Assembly: GCF_025399795.1 (NCBI RefSeq)
Contig: NZ_JAODTZ010000046.1
Location: forward strand, 25,604 to 89,603
DNA length: 64,000 nucleotides
Reading direction: 5' to 3'
Source of the DNA: Streptomyces rhizosphaerihabitans
GTDB lineage: Bacteria > Actinomycetota > Actinomycetes > Streptomycetales > Streptomycetaceae
The notes beneath the pieces were generated by a model that was not told the origin of the DNA, ran no database searches, and saw nothing but the letters and a program-made list of their open reading frames with translations. A program made the translations under genes and the position numbers. This document shows positions 42,357 through 50,250 of this stretch, piece by piece (the stretch's first letter is position 1; each line of letters begins with the position of its first letter).

Positions 42357-43166
42357 TCAGTCCCGTCCGTGCCGCAGGGCCGGGTGGGCGCCTGCCGCGA
42401 CCAGGTCGGAGACGGCGGTCTTCGGGTCGCGGCCGGTGACGAGGGACTCGCCGACCAGGACCGCGTCGGCGCCCGCGTTGGCGTACGCGATGAGGTCGTG
42501 CGGGCCGCGGACACCGGACTCGGCGATCTTGACGATGCTGTCCGGGATCTCGGGGGCGACCCGCTCGAAGGTCGTACGGTCGACCTTCAGTGTCTTCAGG
42601 TTGCGCGCGTTGACACCGATGATCTTCGCGCCGGCGTCCACCGCCCGCTCGACCTCGTCCTCGTCGTGCACCTCGACCAGCGGCGTGAGCCCGATGGACT
42701 CGGCACGCTCGATGAGGGACTCCAGGGCGGGCTGTTCGAGGGCCGCGACGATGAGCAGCGCCAGGTCGGCGCCGTACGCGCGGGCCTCCCAGAGCTGGTA
42801 CGACGTGACGATGAAGTCCTTGCGCAGCACCGGGATGTCCACGCGGGCGCGGACGGCCTCCAGGTCGGCGAGGGAACCGCCGAAGCGGCGCTGTTCGGTG
42901 AGGACGGAGATGACGGCCGCGCCGCCCGCCTCGTAGTCGGCGGCCAGGGCCGCCGGGTCGGCGATCGCGGCGAGCGCGCCCTTGGACGGGCTGGACCGCT
43001 TGACCTCGCAGATGACCTTGACGCCGTCACCGCGCAGGGCGGCCACGCCGTCCTTGGCCGCCGGAGCCTTCGCCGCGCGCTCCTTGAGCTCGTCGAGGCT
43101 GACGCGCGCCTGCCGCTCCGCGAGGTCGGCACGGACTCCGTCGATGATCTCGTCGAGCACACTCAC
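42357..43166 (-). CDS. trpC: indole-3-glycerol phosphate synthase
   Basis: 269 residues from GTG 43166, with AAGGGGG upstream; the frame extends to 43289 but that part is not family-like. TIM barrel with EVKRSSPSKG (catalytic Lys), VLRKDFIVTSYQLWEARAYGAD, NARNLKTLKVD and AESGVRGPHD. It converts CdRP to indole-3-glycerol phosphate. First gene of trpC-(trpM)-trpB-trpA; the 165 bp upstream should hold the promoter. Confidence 0.97.
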   Translation of the reverse strand: MSVLDEIIDGVRADLAERQARVSLDELKERAAKAPAAKDGVAALRGDGVKVICEVKRSSPSKGALAAIADPAALAADYEAGGAAVISVLTEQRRFGGSLADLEAVRARVDIPVLRKDFIVTSYQLWEARAYGADLALLIVAALEQPALESLIERAESIGLTPLVEVHDEDEVERAVDAGAKIIGVNARNLKTLKVDRTTFERVAPEIPDSIVKIAESGVRGPHDLIAYANAGADAVLVGESLVTGRDPKTAVSDLVAAGAHPALRHGRD

Positions 43167-43331
43167 GCGAGCGGCCCCCTTCCCTGCGGTGGACGGTTGA
43201 AGCGGTTGAGCAGCCGACCCGGGTTCACCGCCTCTGACGGAAAAGTGGGTCACTGCGATGGTATCCGGAGGAAGGCGTAGCCCTCGCATCCGGTTGACGC
43301 CGGTCCCATTACCTGGACATTTGTCATTTGA

Positions 43332-43784
43332 TCAAGGATGCAGCCAGCCGCCGGACGGCAGGTTCCGGACAACGGTGAAGACCAGCACCAACGCGCCCAG
43401 ACTCCACAGGTGGACGGGTCCGAGATCGAGCCGCGCCGGCCGTCCGCGCACCGCGCGGATCACCCAGACGGCCCACAGCACGGCGAAGGCCAGGTAGCCG
43501 CCGACGGCGAGCGCGTTGTCCGTGAGCGCCGTGGCGAGGTCTCCGTGCGCGAAGGCGTGTGCGCTGCGCAGACCGCCGCAGCCGGGGCAGTACACGCCCG
43601 TGAGGCGCAGCAGCGGGCAGACGGGGTAGTGACCGGGCTGATTCGGATCGACGGCCCCGACGTACGCGAAGGCCCCGGCGACGGCCGCGAGCGTTCCGCC
43701 GGGAACGGCGAGCCGTCGCAGCAGGACACCGCCGCCCGGCCCGGCCTGCGTCACCCTCTGGGTTTCGGCGTTCACGCGACGCAT
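43332..43784 (-). CDS. DUF2752 membrane protein
   Basis: 150 residues from ATG 43784. Three to four membrane segments and the family motif CPLLRLTGVYCPGCGGLRSAHAF with paired cysteines. Function is unknown in the family; the CPxCG pattern recalls redox or metal sites. It lies in the trp region between trpC and the HGxxPAAW gene, a conserved Streptomyces neighbourhood as remembered, but is bounded upstream by a terminator. Confidence 0.85.
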   Translation of the reverse strand: MRRVNAETQRVTQAGPGGGVLLRRLAVPGGTLAAVAGAFAYVGAVDPNQPGHYPVCPLLRLTGVYCPGCGGLRSAHAFAHGDLATALTDNALAVGGYLAFAVLWAVWVIRAVRGRPARLDLGPVHLWSLGALVLVFTVVRNLPSGGWLHP

Positions 43785-43822
43785 TCTGCCTCTCGGGCGG
43801 AGCGGGCGCTCGCCCGGGTACG

Positions 43823-43862
43823 CGGAAGGCGGTCCCGGCGGGTGTGCCGGGGCCGCCTTCCG
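43823..43862 (-). terminator. terminator after HGxxPAAW gene
   Basis: A perfect 10-bp outer stem (CGGAAGGCGG with CCGCCTTCCG) plus an inner CCCGGC/GCCGGG stem directly follows the HGxxPAAW stop. Confidence 0.85.
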
Positions 43863-43877
43863 TGAAGCCTCAGTGGG

Positions 43878-44126
43878 TCAGGCGTCGGCGCTCACGGTCG
43901 AGCGCGCCGTGTTCGCGGGGTGCGCGGTGGAGGTCTTCGGCTGGCCGAGACCCATGCTCCGCATGACCATGCCCACGACACCGCCGAGGACGACGACGAC
44001 CATGCCGGCCCAGAAGCCCAGCGGTTCGGCCATCACCATGTAGGCACCCGCGATGCAGAAACCGATGAAGGCGATGATGACACCGGTCCAGGCGGCCGGG
44101 GTGTGACCGTGGCTGCTGCCCGCCAT
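43878..44126 (-). CDS. small HGxxPAAW-family membrane protein
   Basis: 82 residues from ATG 44126, with GAGGAG 6 nt upstream. The short N-terminus carries the SHGHTPAAWTG motif, followed by two membrane helices with GMVVVVLGGVVGMVMRSMG. Members are found near trp genes in actinobacteria; function unknown. Monocistronic, with hairpins on both sides. Confidence 0.88.
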   Translation of the reverse strand: MAGSSHGHTPAAWTGVIIAFIGFCIAGAYMVMAEPLGFWAGMVVVVLGGVVGMVMRSMGLGQPKTSTAHPANTARSTVSADA

Positions 44127-44448
44127 GACTTGCTCCTCGTTGCTGTATGCGTGTGTGAGTCGGACGCTCACCGTCCATTGTCCCGTACGCGCGGGCCTGC
44201 CGTGAGCGGGGGGTCGCCCCTCGCGCGTCGGCCGGCCGGGTGGGACGAAGGACCCGGGGCACGGGGCCGTGCGGGCGCCGGGGCCGGGGCCTCTCCGACC
44301 ATTCCGGCCGGGCCCGCGACGTCGGGCACCGCGTCCCACCGTGTTGTCGTGCACGCCCGAGTGCGCCCGGTACGAGGGCGGCCCTGTGCCGTGCGACGCA
44401 CGGCACAGGAGGCCGCCGTCCGACCCGAGGTGAACGGTCGGACAGCCC
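44127..44448. other. intergenic region with terminator
   Basis: 322 bp without a gene. Apart from the hairpin at 44377-44417 the stretch is GC-rich and unremarkable; it should include the promoter of the HGxxPAAW gene. Confidence 0.5.
44377..44417 (-). terminator. very stable terminator after trpE operon
   Basis: CCTGTGCCGTGCG and CGCACGGCACAGG form a 13-bp perfect stem around one base, extended by GGCGGCC/GGCCGCC after a small bulge. It lies 32 bp beyond the stop of the Trp-associated membrane protein. Confidence 0.88.
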
Positions 44449-45102
44449 CTAGGTCCCGGCCGGGTCGGGACCGGTGGGGTCCTCGCCTCGGTCGAGTGCC
44501 TTCCAGATGTCCTCGGGGCGGTCCGGGTCGACCGGCTTGACCTTGCGGGGCCGGGGCCTGCCGTCCCGCTCGTAGCGGCCGGACATGGCGGGCCACAGGC
44601 GTCCGTAGCGCAGGGCGAGCAGCCCGGCGAGCAGGATGAGCGCGCCGCCCGCCGCGGCCACGTACGGCCAGACGGTGTGGCCGATCCCGGCCGCGGTGGC
44701 GGCGGTGTTGCCGGAGGCGGCGGCGGCCCGCTCGTCGAGGGCGGAGCTGTCGCTCGCGCCGAGGACGGTGGCGACGACCGTGCCGGCGCCGGAGAGCGCG
44801 AGCAGCGCGGAGACCAGGAGGCGGCCGGAGCGGCGGACGGCGAAGACGGCGACGAGCGCGGCGAGGCCCACTATCGCGAGCGCCGCGGGCACACCCGTGA
44901 TGTCGCTGCCCCTGACAGTCAGCGGGAAGGCACCGCCGGCCACGGTCGCGGTCCCCTGTGCCCAGTTCTGCCGGGTGGACAGCAGGGCCACGGCCGCGCC
45001 GAGCGCGCCGCTCAGCAGGGTCACAGCGAGGCTGCGGCGGCCGGACCGGGAGGGTCCCGCGGCTTCGGATCGGGGGTGAGGTACAGCAGTCACAGACCCC
45101 AC
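44449..45102 (-). CDS. Trp biosynthesis-associated membrane protein (TIGR02234 type)
   Basis: 217 residues from GTG 45102. Four membrane helices: SLAVTLLSGALGAAVALL, ALAIVGLAALVAVFAV, LVSALLALSGAGTVVATVLG and VAAAGGALILLAGLLAL, with an extracytoplasmic TRQNWAQG segment and a basic C-terminal tail ending DIWKALDRGEDPT. The conserved WKALDxGxDPT tail and the place after trpE identify the family. Biochemical role is unknown. Confidence 0.88.
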   Translation of the reverse strand: MGSVTAVPHPRSEAAGPSRSGRRSLAVTLLSGALGAAVALLSTRQNWAQGTATVAGGAFPLTVRGSDITGVPAALAIVGLAALVAVFAVRRSGRLLVSALLALSGAGTVVATVLGASDSSALDERAAAASGNTAATAAGIGHTVWPYVAAAGGALILLAGLLALRYGRLWPAMSGRYERDGRPRPRKVKPVDPDRPEDIWKALDRGEDPTGPDPAGT

Positions 45103-45339
45103 TATCGCCTGAACCCCGGGCGAACCGTCATTCGGGGTTGGGTGAGCCTCGTCCTATTGCCCGCGATTCGCCCACGATTCGCGGCGCGATTCACCCACGG
45201 TCGTACGGCCCCGGGCGCGGTCCGGGCACCAGCGGGCGGTACGGCGACCGCCCGCCGCCCTGCCTCCCGGGCCGCCCCCGCCCGGCCTCGCGAGCCCGCC
45301 CGGTACCGGCGGACCCGGGCCGGAGGCGGCCCGTCGCCG

Positions 45340-46827
45340 CTACTGTCCGAGCCGGTTCGCCGTGTGTACGGCGCGCAGGACCGCCGCCGCCTTGTTGCGG
45401 CACTCGTCGTCCTCCGCGGCGGGGACCGAGTCGGCGACGATGCCGGCGCCGGCCTGGACGTACGCCGTGCCGTCGCGCAACAGGGCCGTACGGATGGCGA
45501 TCGCCGTGTCGGAGTCCCCGGCGAAGTCGAGGTAGCCGACGCAGCCGCCGTACAACCCGCGCCGGGACGGCTCCAGTTCGTCGATGATCTGCATCGCGCG
45601 CGGCTTGGGCGCGCCGGAGAGGGTGCCGGCCGGGAAGCAGGCGGTGAGCACGTCGAAGGCCGTACGGCCCGCGGCGACCCGGCCGGTCACCGTGGAGACG
45701 ATGTGCATCACGTGCGAGTACCGCTCGATGGACATGAAGTCGACGACCTCGACGGAGCCTGGCTCGCAGACCCGGCCCAGGTCGTTGCGCCCGAGGTCGA
45801 CGAGCATGAGGTGCTCGGCGCGCTCCTTGGGGTCGGCGATCAGCTCGTCGGCGAGGGCCTGGTCGTCCTGGACGGTCGCGCCGCGCGGCCGGGTGCCCGC
45901 GATGGGGTGCACCATCGCCTGCCCGCCCTCGACCTTGACCAGGGCCTCCGGGGAGGAGCCGACGACGTCGAAGCCGTCGAACCGGAACAGGTACATGTAC
46001 GGCGACGGGTTGGTCGCCCGCAGGACCCGGTAGACGTCCAACGCGCTCGCGGTGCACGGCGTTTCGAAGCGCTGGGAGGGGACGACCTGGAAGGCCTCGC
46101 CGGCCCGGATGCGCTCCTTGATGTCCTCCACGGCGTCCTGGAAGTCGGGGCCGCCCCAGAGCGCGGTGTACTCGGGGAGTTCGGAGGGCGGGAGCGCGGC
46201 GGGCGGCTGGGACACCGCGCGCGAGAGGTCGGCCTCCATGGCGTCGAGGCGGGCGACGGCGTCCGCGTAGGCCTCGTCGACCCCGGTGTCCAGGTCGTTG
46301 TGGTTGATCGCGTTGGCGATGAGCTGGACCGAGCCGTCCCAGTGGTCCAGGACGGCCAGGTCGCTGGTGAGCAGCATGGTCAGCTCGGGCAGCTTCAGGT
46401 CGTCCCGCTCGCCGGGCCCGATCTTCTCCAGGCGTCGCACGATGTCGTAGCCCAGATAGCCGACCATGCCCCCGGTGAACGGGGGCAGTCCCTCTCCCTG
46501 CGGGGTGTGCAGCGCCTCGATGGTGGCGCGCAGGGCCACCAGCGGATCGCCGTCCACGGGGACGCCGACGGGCGGGGTGCCGAGCCAGTGCGCCTGTCCG
46601 TCCCGCTCGGTGAGGGTGGCGGCGGAGCGGACGCCCACGAAGGAGTAGCGGGACCAGGACAGGGAGGTGCGGCCGTTCTCCGCGGATTCGAGCAGGAACG
46701 TGCCCGGGCGTTCGGCGGCCAGCTTGCGGTAGAGCGCGACCGGCGTGTCGCCGTCCGCGAGCAGTTTGCGGCTGACGGGGATGACACGGCGGTCGGTGGC
46801 CAGCTTGCGGAACGTCTCGAGGTCCAT
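45340..46827 (-). CDS. trpE: anthranilate synthase component I
   Basis: 495 residues from ATG 46827. N-terminal feedback-inhibition element LLESAENGRTSLSWSRYSF and C-terminal chorismate-binding domain with FQVVPSQRFE, IAGTRPRG, RAEHLMLVDLGRNDLGRV, GAPKPRAMQIIDELE and QAGAGIVADS. It makes anthranilate from chorismate using ammonia from a TrpG partner, not encoded here. It starts 11 bp after hisI, so the two are co-transcribed, linking His and Trp synthesis. Confidence 0.97.
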   Translation of the reverse strand: MDLETFRKLATDRRVIPVSRKLLADGDTPVALYRKLAAERPGTFLLESAENGRTSLSWSRYSFVGVRSAATLTERDGQAHWLGTPPVGVPVDGDPLVALRATIEALHTPQGEGLPPFTGGMVGYLGYDIVRRLEKIGPGERDDLKLPELTMLLTSDLAVLDHWDGSVQLIANAINHNDLDTGVDEAYADAVARLDAMEADLSRAVSQPPAALPPSELPEYTALWGGPDFQDAVEDIKERIRAGEAFQVVPSQRFETPCTASALDVYRVLRATNPSPYMYLFRFDGFDVVGSSPEALVKVEGGQAMVHPIAGTRPRGATVQDDQALADELIADPKERAEHLMLVDLGRNDLGRVCEPGSVEVVDFMSIERYSHVMHIVSTVTGRVAAGRTAFDVLTACFPAGTLSGAPKPRAMQIIDELEPSRRGLYGGCVGYLDFAGDSDTAIAIRTALLRDGTAYVQAGAGIVADSVPAAEDDECRNKAAAVLRAVHTANRLGQ

Positions 46828-46838
46828 GACGGCTGACC

Positions 46839-47252
46839 TTACTGATTCCCGGCCGCTGCACCGGAATCGGCGCCGTCGGGCCGGTCGCCGGCGTCCTTGA
46901 GCAACACGTCGGCGTCGAAGCAGGTGCGGTCTCCGGTGTGGCAGGCGGCGCCCACCTGGTCGACCCGCACCAGCAGCGTGTCGGCGTCGCAGTCCAGCGC
47001 CACGGACCTGACGTGCTGGAAGTGGCCGGAGGTGTCGCCCTTGACCCAGTACTCCCGGCGGCTGCGCGACCAGTACGTGCAGCGGCCCGTGGTGAGGGTG
47101 CGGTGCAGTGCCTCGTCGTCCATCCAGCCGAGCATCAGCACCTCACCGGTGTCGTACTGCTGGGCGATGGCGGGGACGAGTCCGTCGGCGCTGCGCTTGA
47201 GGCGGGCGGCGATCTCGGGGTCCAGGCTGCTGGCGGGAGGCGTGCTGGTCAT
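46839..47252 (-). CDS. hisI: phosphoribosyl-AMP cyclohydrolase
   Basis: 137 residues from ATG 47252; an in-frame ATG at 47261 is also possible as neither has a clear ribosome site. Family motifs: DTGEVLMLGWMDDEAL, YWSRSRREYWVKGDTSG and the zinc-site Cys in DCDADTLLVRVDQ, ACHTGDRTCF. Third step of histidine synthesis. Not fused to HisE. First gene of a hisI-trpE-membrane protein unit; two DnaA-box-like sites lie 40-80 bp upstream. Confidence 0.95.
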   Translation of the reverse strand: MTSTPPASSLDPEIAARLKRSADGLVPAIAQQYDTGEVLMLGWMDDEALHRTLTTGRCTYWSRSRREYWVKGDTSGHFQHVRSVALDCDADTLLVRVDQVGAACHTGDRTCFDADVLLKDAGDRPDGADSGAAAGNQ

Positions 47253-47290
47253 GGGGGCCATTGTGCCGCGCCCGACCGTCGTACCCGGCC

Positions 47291-47329
47291 GTTGTCCACA
47301 GGCCGGACCCCTCGGTTGTCCACAGGCCG
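47291..47329. promoter_or_regulatory. pair of DnaA-box-like sites
   Basis: GTTGTCCACAGGCCG occurs twice as a 15-bp direct repeat (47291-47305 and 47315-47329), 24 bp apart, each containing TTGTCCACA, the Streptomyces DnaA-box consensus. They lie between the divergent hisI and TIGR03085-like genes. Confidence 0.6.
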
Positions 47330-47394
47330 CGCGCGACCGGATCCGCGGCGCTCTCCGCTGGGCGCGGCGACTGCCCGGTCGTAGGCTGGCTGGC

Positions 47395-48030
47395 ATGTCG
47401 ACCCATGCCAAGCGTGAACGACTCCTCCTCGCCGATCTGTTGGAAGCCGTGGGCCCGGACGCCCCCACCCTGTGCGAGGGGTGGACCAGCCGGGATCTCG
47501 CCGCGCACGTGGTGGTGCGTGAGCGGCGCCCCGACGCCGCCGGCGGTCTCGTCGTCAAGCAGCTCGCGCCCCGCCTGGAGCGGGTGATGGCGGAGTTCGC
47601 CGAGAAACCGTACGAGGAACTCATCCAGCTGATCCGTACGGGGCCACCGCGCTTCTCGCCGTTCTCCCTGAAACAGCTCGACGAGGCGTCGAACGTGGTC
47701 GAGTACTACGTCCACACCGAGGATGTGCGGCGCGCGCAGCCGGACTGGACGCCGCGCGAGCTGGACACGGTGTTCCAGGAGGCCCTGTGGTCGCGCCTGG
47801 ACCGCACGGCCCGGCTGGTGGGCCGCGGCGCCCCGACGGGTGTGGTCCTGCGCCGCCCGAACGGCCAGACGACGGTACTGAACAAGGGCACTCCGGTCGT
47901 GACGGTGACCGGCGAGCCCTCGGAGCTGCTGCTGTTCGGGTTCGGCCGGCAGAGCGTGGCGGACGTCGAGCTGGACGGCGACAAGGACGCGATCACCAAG
48001 CTCCACGAGGCGAAGCAGCTGGGGATCTAG
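47395..48030 (+). CDS. TIGR03085-family (DinB/MPI-like) protein
   Basis: 211 residues from ATG 47395. The N-terminal helical bundle has LCEGWTSRDLAAHVVVRERRPDAA and NVVEYYVHTEDVRRAQPDW; these His residues suggest the metal site of mycothiol-dependent maleylpyruvate isomerase-like DinB proteins. The C-terminus (VTGEPSELLLFGFGR) resembles the SCP-like part. Substrate unknown. There is no ribosome site close to the ATG and a TAGGCT hexamer lies about 10 bp upstream, so the mRNA may be leaderless. Confidence 0.82.
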   Translation: MSTHAKRERLLLADLLEAVGPDAPTLCEGWTSRDLAAHVVVRERRPDAAGGLVVKQLAPRLERVMAEFAEKPYEELIQLIRTGPPRFSPFSLKQLDEASNVVEYYVHTEDVRRAQPDWTPRELDTVFQEALWSRLDRTARLVGRGAPTGVVLRRPNGQTTVLNKGTPVVTVTGEPSELLLFGFGRQSVADVELDGDKDAITKLHEAKQLGI

Positions 48031-48087
48031 GCCGCCGGGTCACCTGCTTCCCCGGCCCGCACCGGTCACCCGGCTCCTTCCGTCACC

Positions 48088-48107
48088 CCCGGGCCGCCAG
48101 GCCCGGG
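48088..48107. terminator. hairpin between converging genes
   Basis: CCCGGGCC-GCCA-GGCCCGGG, an 8-bp perfect stem with a tetraloop, lies between the TIGR03085-like gene and the MFS gene. Diverged CCGxCAGGT repeats follow to 48185. Confidence 0.6.
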
Positions 48108-48188
48108 CTCCCACCGCCGGGCCACCAGGTTCATTCCGCCACCGCCGGGGCCGCCACCGTCGGACCGCCAGGTCCGTTCCGCCGCCGG

Positions 48189-49490
48189 TCAGCGGGGCAG
48201 TTCGGCGCGCCGCAGGTCCCGTACGCACAGGACGAGGACCCCGCCGAGGCCGCACACCGCGGCGCTGGTGACGAAGACGGGCCCGGTGCCCCACCAGCCG
48301 ATCGCGGCGGCTGTCAGCGGCATGCTGAGGGGCGCGAGGCCCAGGCTGACGATCCCGCCGACGGCGCTGACCCGGCCCAGGTAGGCGGGGTCGGACTGGG
48401 TCTGCAGGAGTGCCCCGCACAGGGCTCCGCTGAGCCCGGCGAGCAGGCCGATGACGAGGGCGACACCGGCGGCCGCGGCGACGCTCGGCGCGAAGGCGAG
48501 CGCGCCGATCGCAACGGAGCCGCCCAGGATGGCCACGGCGGCGAGGGTCCCCGCGCGCGGCAGCCGTCCGCGCAGCGTCAGCAGCAGCCCGGCGGCTCCC
48601 GCACCGACGCCGAAGGCCGCGAGCACCCAGCCCATCCCGGACGCGCCCCAGCCGCGCCGGTCGGCGAGCAGGGTCAGTCCCACGTTCAGCGGTCCCACGA
48701 AGCCGAGGTCGCCGAGGGCGATGGCGGCGATGAGCGGGGCGAGGACGCGGTGGCCGCGGATGTAGCGAAGACCGTCGCGGAGGTCGCGCCAGGCGGTGCG
48801 GTCCGCCGGGTCCGCCGCGTCGTCCGGGGGCAGTTCCCGCATACGTACGGAGATCAGCAGCGGCACCGACACGGCGATCAGCATCCCCGCCAGCGCGAAC
48901 GCCGCCGCCGAGCCGCCGAGGGCCACCCCGAGGCCACCGAGCGGGGCGCCCACCACACTGGCGAAGCGGATCGCGAGACCCCGCATGCCCTGTACCCGGG
49001 CGAGCTGGTCCCGGCCGGTGACACGGGCCGGAAGGGCGCCCACGGCGGGCATGAACACGGCGTCGACGGTGCCGAAGACGACGGCGAGCAGGGCCAGCAG
49101 CCACAGCCCGGGACTGGCCGCGAAGAGCAGCGCGGCGACCGTCAGCACGGCCGCGCAGCGCACCGCGTCGCTGCCGATGACGACCCTCCGCGGCCCGAAC
49201 CGGTCGGCGACCACTCCCCCGCCCAGCATCAGCAGGGCCCTCGGCACGGCGCTGACGGCCATCACGAGCCCGGCCTGGGAGGGCGTACCGGCCTGGACGG
49301 CCGCCCAGGACAACGCGATGTAGAAGACGTTGTCGCCGATCATCGACGAGGTGTAGGCGCCGAGCCAGCGCAGGACGTTGCCGTCGCGGTGGGCGGGCCT
49401 GCCGGGGGCCCGCGTGGGAGCCTCGGCAGGGGCCGGTGCAGGGGCCCCTGCGGGGGCTTCTGCGGGGGTGGGTATGACGGTCGCGGTCAC
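48189..49490 (-). CDS. MFS transporter (exporter type)
   Basis: 433 residues from GTG 49490, chosen because AGAGGA lies about 9 nt upstream; GTG 49535 would overlap the ArsR stop. After a Pro/Ala-rich cytoplasmic tail there are about twelve membrane helices, with the MFS loop GGGVVADRFGPRRVVIGSD between helices 2 and 3. The type resembles the MFS_3/enterobactin exporter-like group. It directly follows an ArsR-family regulator gene, so substrate-induced efflux is the likely role; the drug or metabolite is unknown. Confidence 0.88.
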   Translation of the reverse strand: MTATVIPTPAEAPAGAPAPAPAEAPTRAPGRPAHRDGNVLRWLGAYTSSMIGDNVFYIALSWAAVQAGTPSQAGLVMAVSAVPRALLMLGGGVVADRFGPRRVVIGSDAVRCAAVLTVAALLFAASPGLWLLALLAVVFGTVDAVFMPAVGALPARVTGRDQLARVQGMRGLAIRFASVVGAPLGGLGVALGGSAAAFALAGMLIAVSVPLLISVRMRELPPDDAADPADRTAWRDLRDGLRYIRGHRVLAPLIAAIALGDLGFVGPLNVGLTLLADRRGWGASGMGWVLAAFGVGAGAAGLLLTLRGRLPRAGTLAAVAILGGSVAIGALAFAPSVAAAAGVALVIGLLAGLSGALCGALLQTQSDPAYLGRVSAVGGIVSLGLAPLSMPLTAAAIGWWGTGPVFVTSAAVCGLGGVLVLCVRDLRRAELPR

Positions 49491-49527
49491 GGGATCGAGT
49501 CCTCTCGGGTCGGGCGCGCTCTCGGGA

Positions 49528-50115
49528 TCAGACACGGAAGGGGAATCCGTACACGTGCAGCGCGACGTTCTCGCGCCCTTCGGTGTCACCGGCCGTTTCG
49601 TCCACGCGGCCCTTCTCGTCGTACTTCCTGATGACGGCGAGCAACTCGTCCTTCAATTCGCCCAGTTGGACCGCAGTCAGCCGCAAGGTCCCCTCCACGT
49701 CGACGGATGCGTCGTTCCACTCCGTCGGCCAGGCCGCTCGTTCGTCGAGGTAACGCCGGTACAGCTCGCTGCGCTGGTCGTGGTAGAGGCGGGTGAAGGC
49801 GAGATGGGCCGCCTCCTTCTCGGGCGCGTCCCGGAAGTCGACGCCCTGGACGCTGACGCCGTCGGACGCCGGCTGCCACCACCGCTCGCGTCCGTCGCCG
49901 CTGCGCGGCTCGGCCTCTTCGATCAGCCCGTGCTCGGCGAGCTTGCGCAGGTGGTAGCTGACGAGCGACGGCGCTTCGTCGACCTGCTCACCCAACTGGG
50001 ACGCGGTGGCCGCGTCCGCGACGAGCAGTGCACGGTACAGCCGCATGCGCAGGGGGTGTCCGAGGGCTTTGAGCGTGCCCACATCCGTGATCCGGCGGTT
50101 CTCCTTGCTTGCCAT
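49528..50115 (-). CDS. ArsR-like winged-helix regulator
   Basis: 195 residues from ATG 50115. N-terminal winged helix (about residues 10-75): TLKALGHPLRMRLYRALL, ATASQLGEQVDEAPSLVSYHLRKLAEHGLIEEA. The C-terminal half is a helical domain of unknown ligand without the Cys metal motif of ArsR/SmtB, so it probably senses an organic compound. A 52-bp palindrome lies 12 bp upstream. It is co-oriented with the MFS gene 37 bp downstream, suggesting one autoregulated operon. Confidence 0.9.
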   Translation of the reverse strand: MASKENRRITDVGTLKALGHPLRMRLYRALLVADAATASQLGEQVDEAPSLVSYHLRKLAEHGLIEEAEPRSGDGRERWWQPASDGVSVQGVDFRDAPEKEAAHLAFTRLYHDQRSELYRRYLDERAAWPTEWNDASVDVEGTLRLTAVQLGELKDELLAVIRKYDEKGRVDETAGDTEGRENVALHVYGFPFRV

Positions 50116-50127
50116 GGGTCGACCCTA

Positions 50128-50179
50128 GATGCGAAAGAAAAGTTGCGCAACTAAAATTGCGCAACTTCTCTTTCGCATC
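50128..50179. promoter_or_regulatory. 52-bp operator palindrome of the ArsR-MFS operon
   Basis: Two 23-bp arms, starting GATGCGAAAGA and ending TTGCGCAA, are inverted around CTAAAA with only one mismatch. Each arm also holds its own TTGCGCAA palindrome. It sits just before the regulator ATG, so bound protein would block transcription, and in RNA it could form a long hairpin. Confidence 0.75.
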
Positions 50180-50250
50180 TGTCCCGCACGGCGAACGCCT
50201 CGCGGGAGCCTGTCCCACCGGGCCGACGGCCGGGCGGCCCGGCGGACAGG

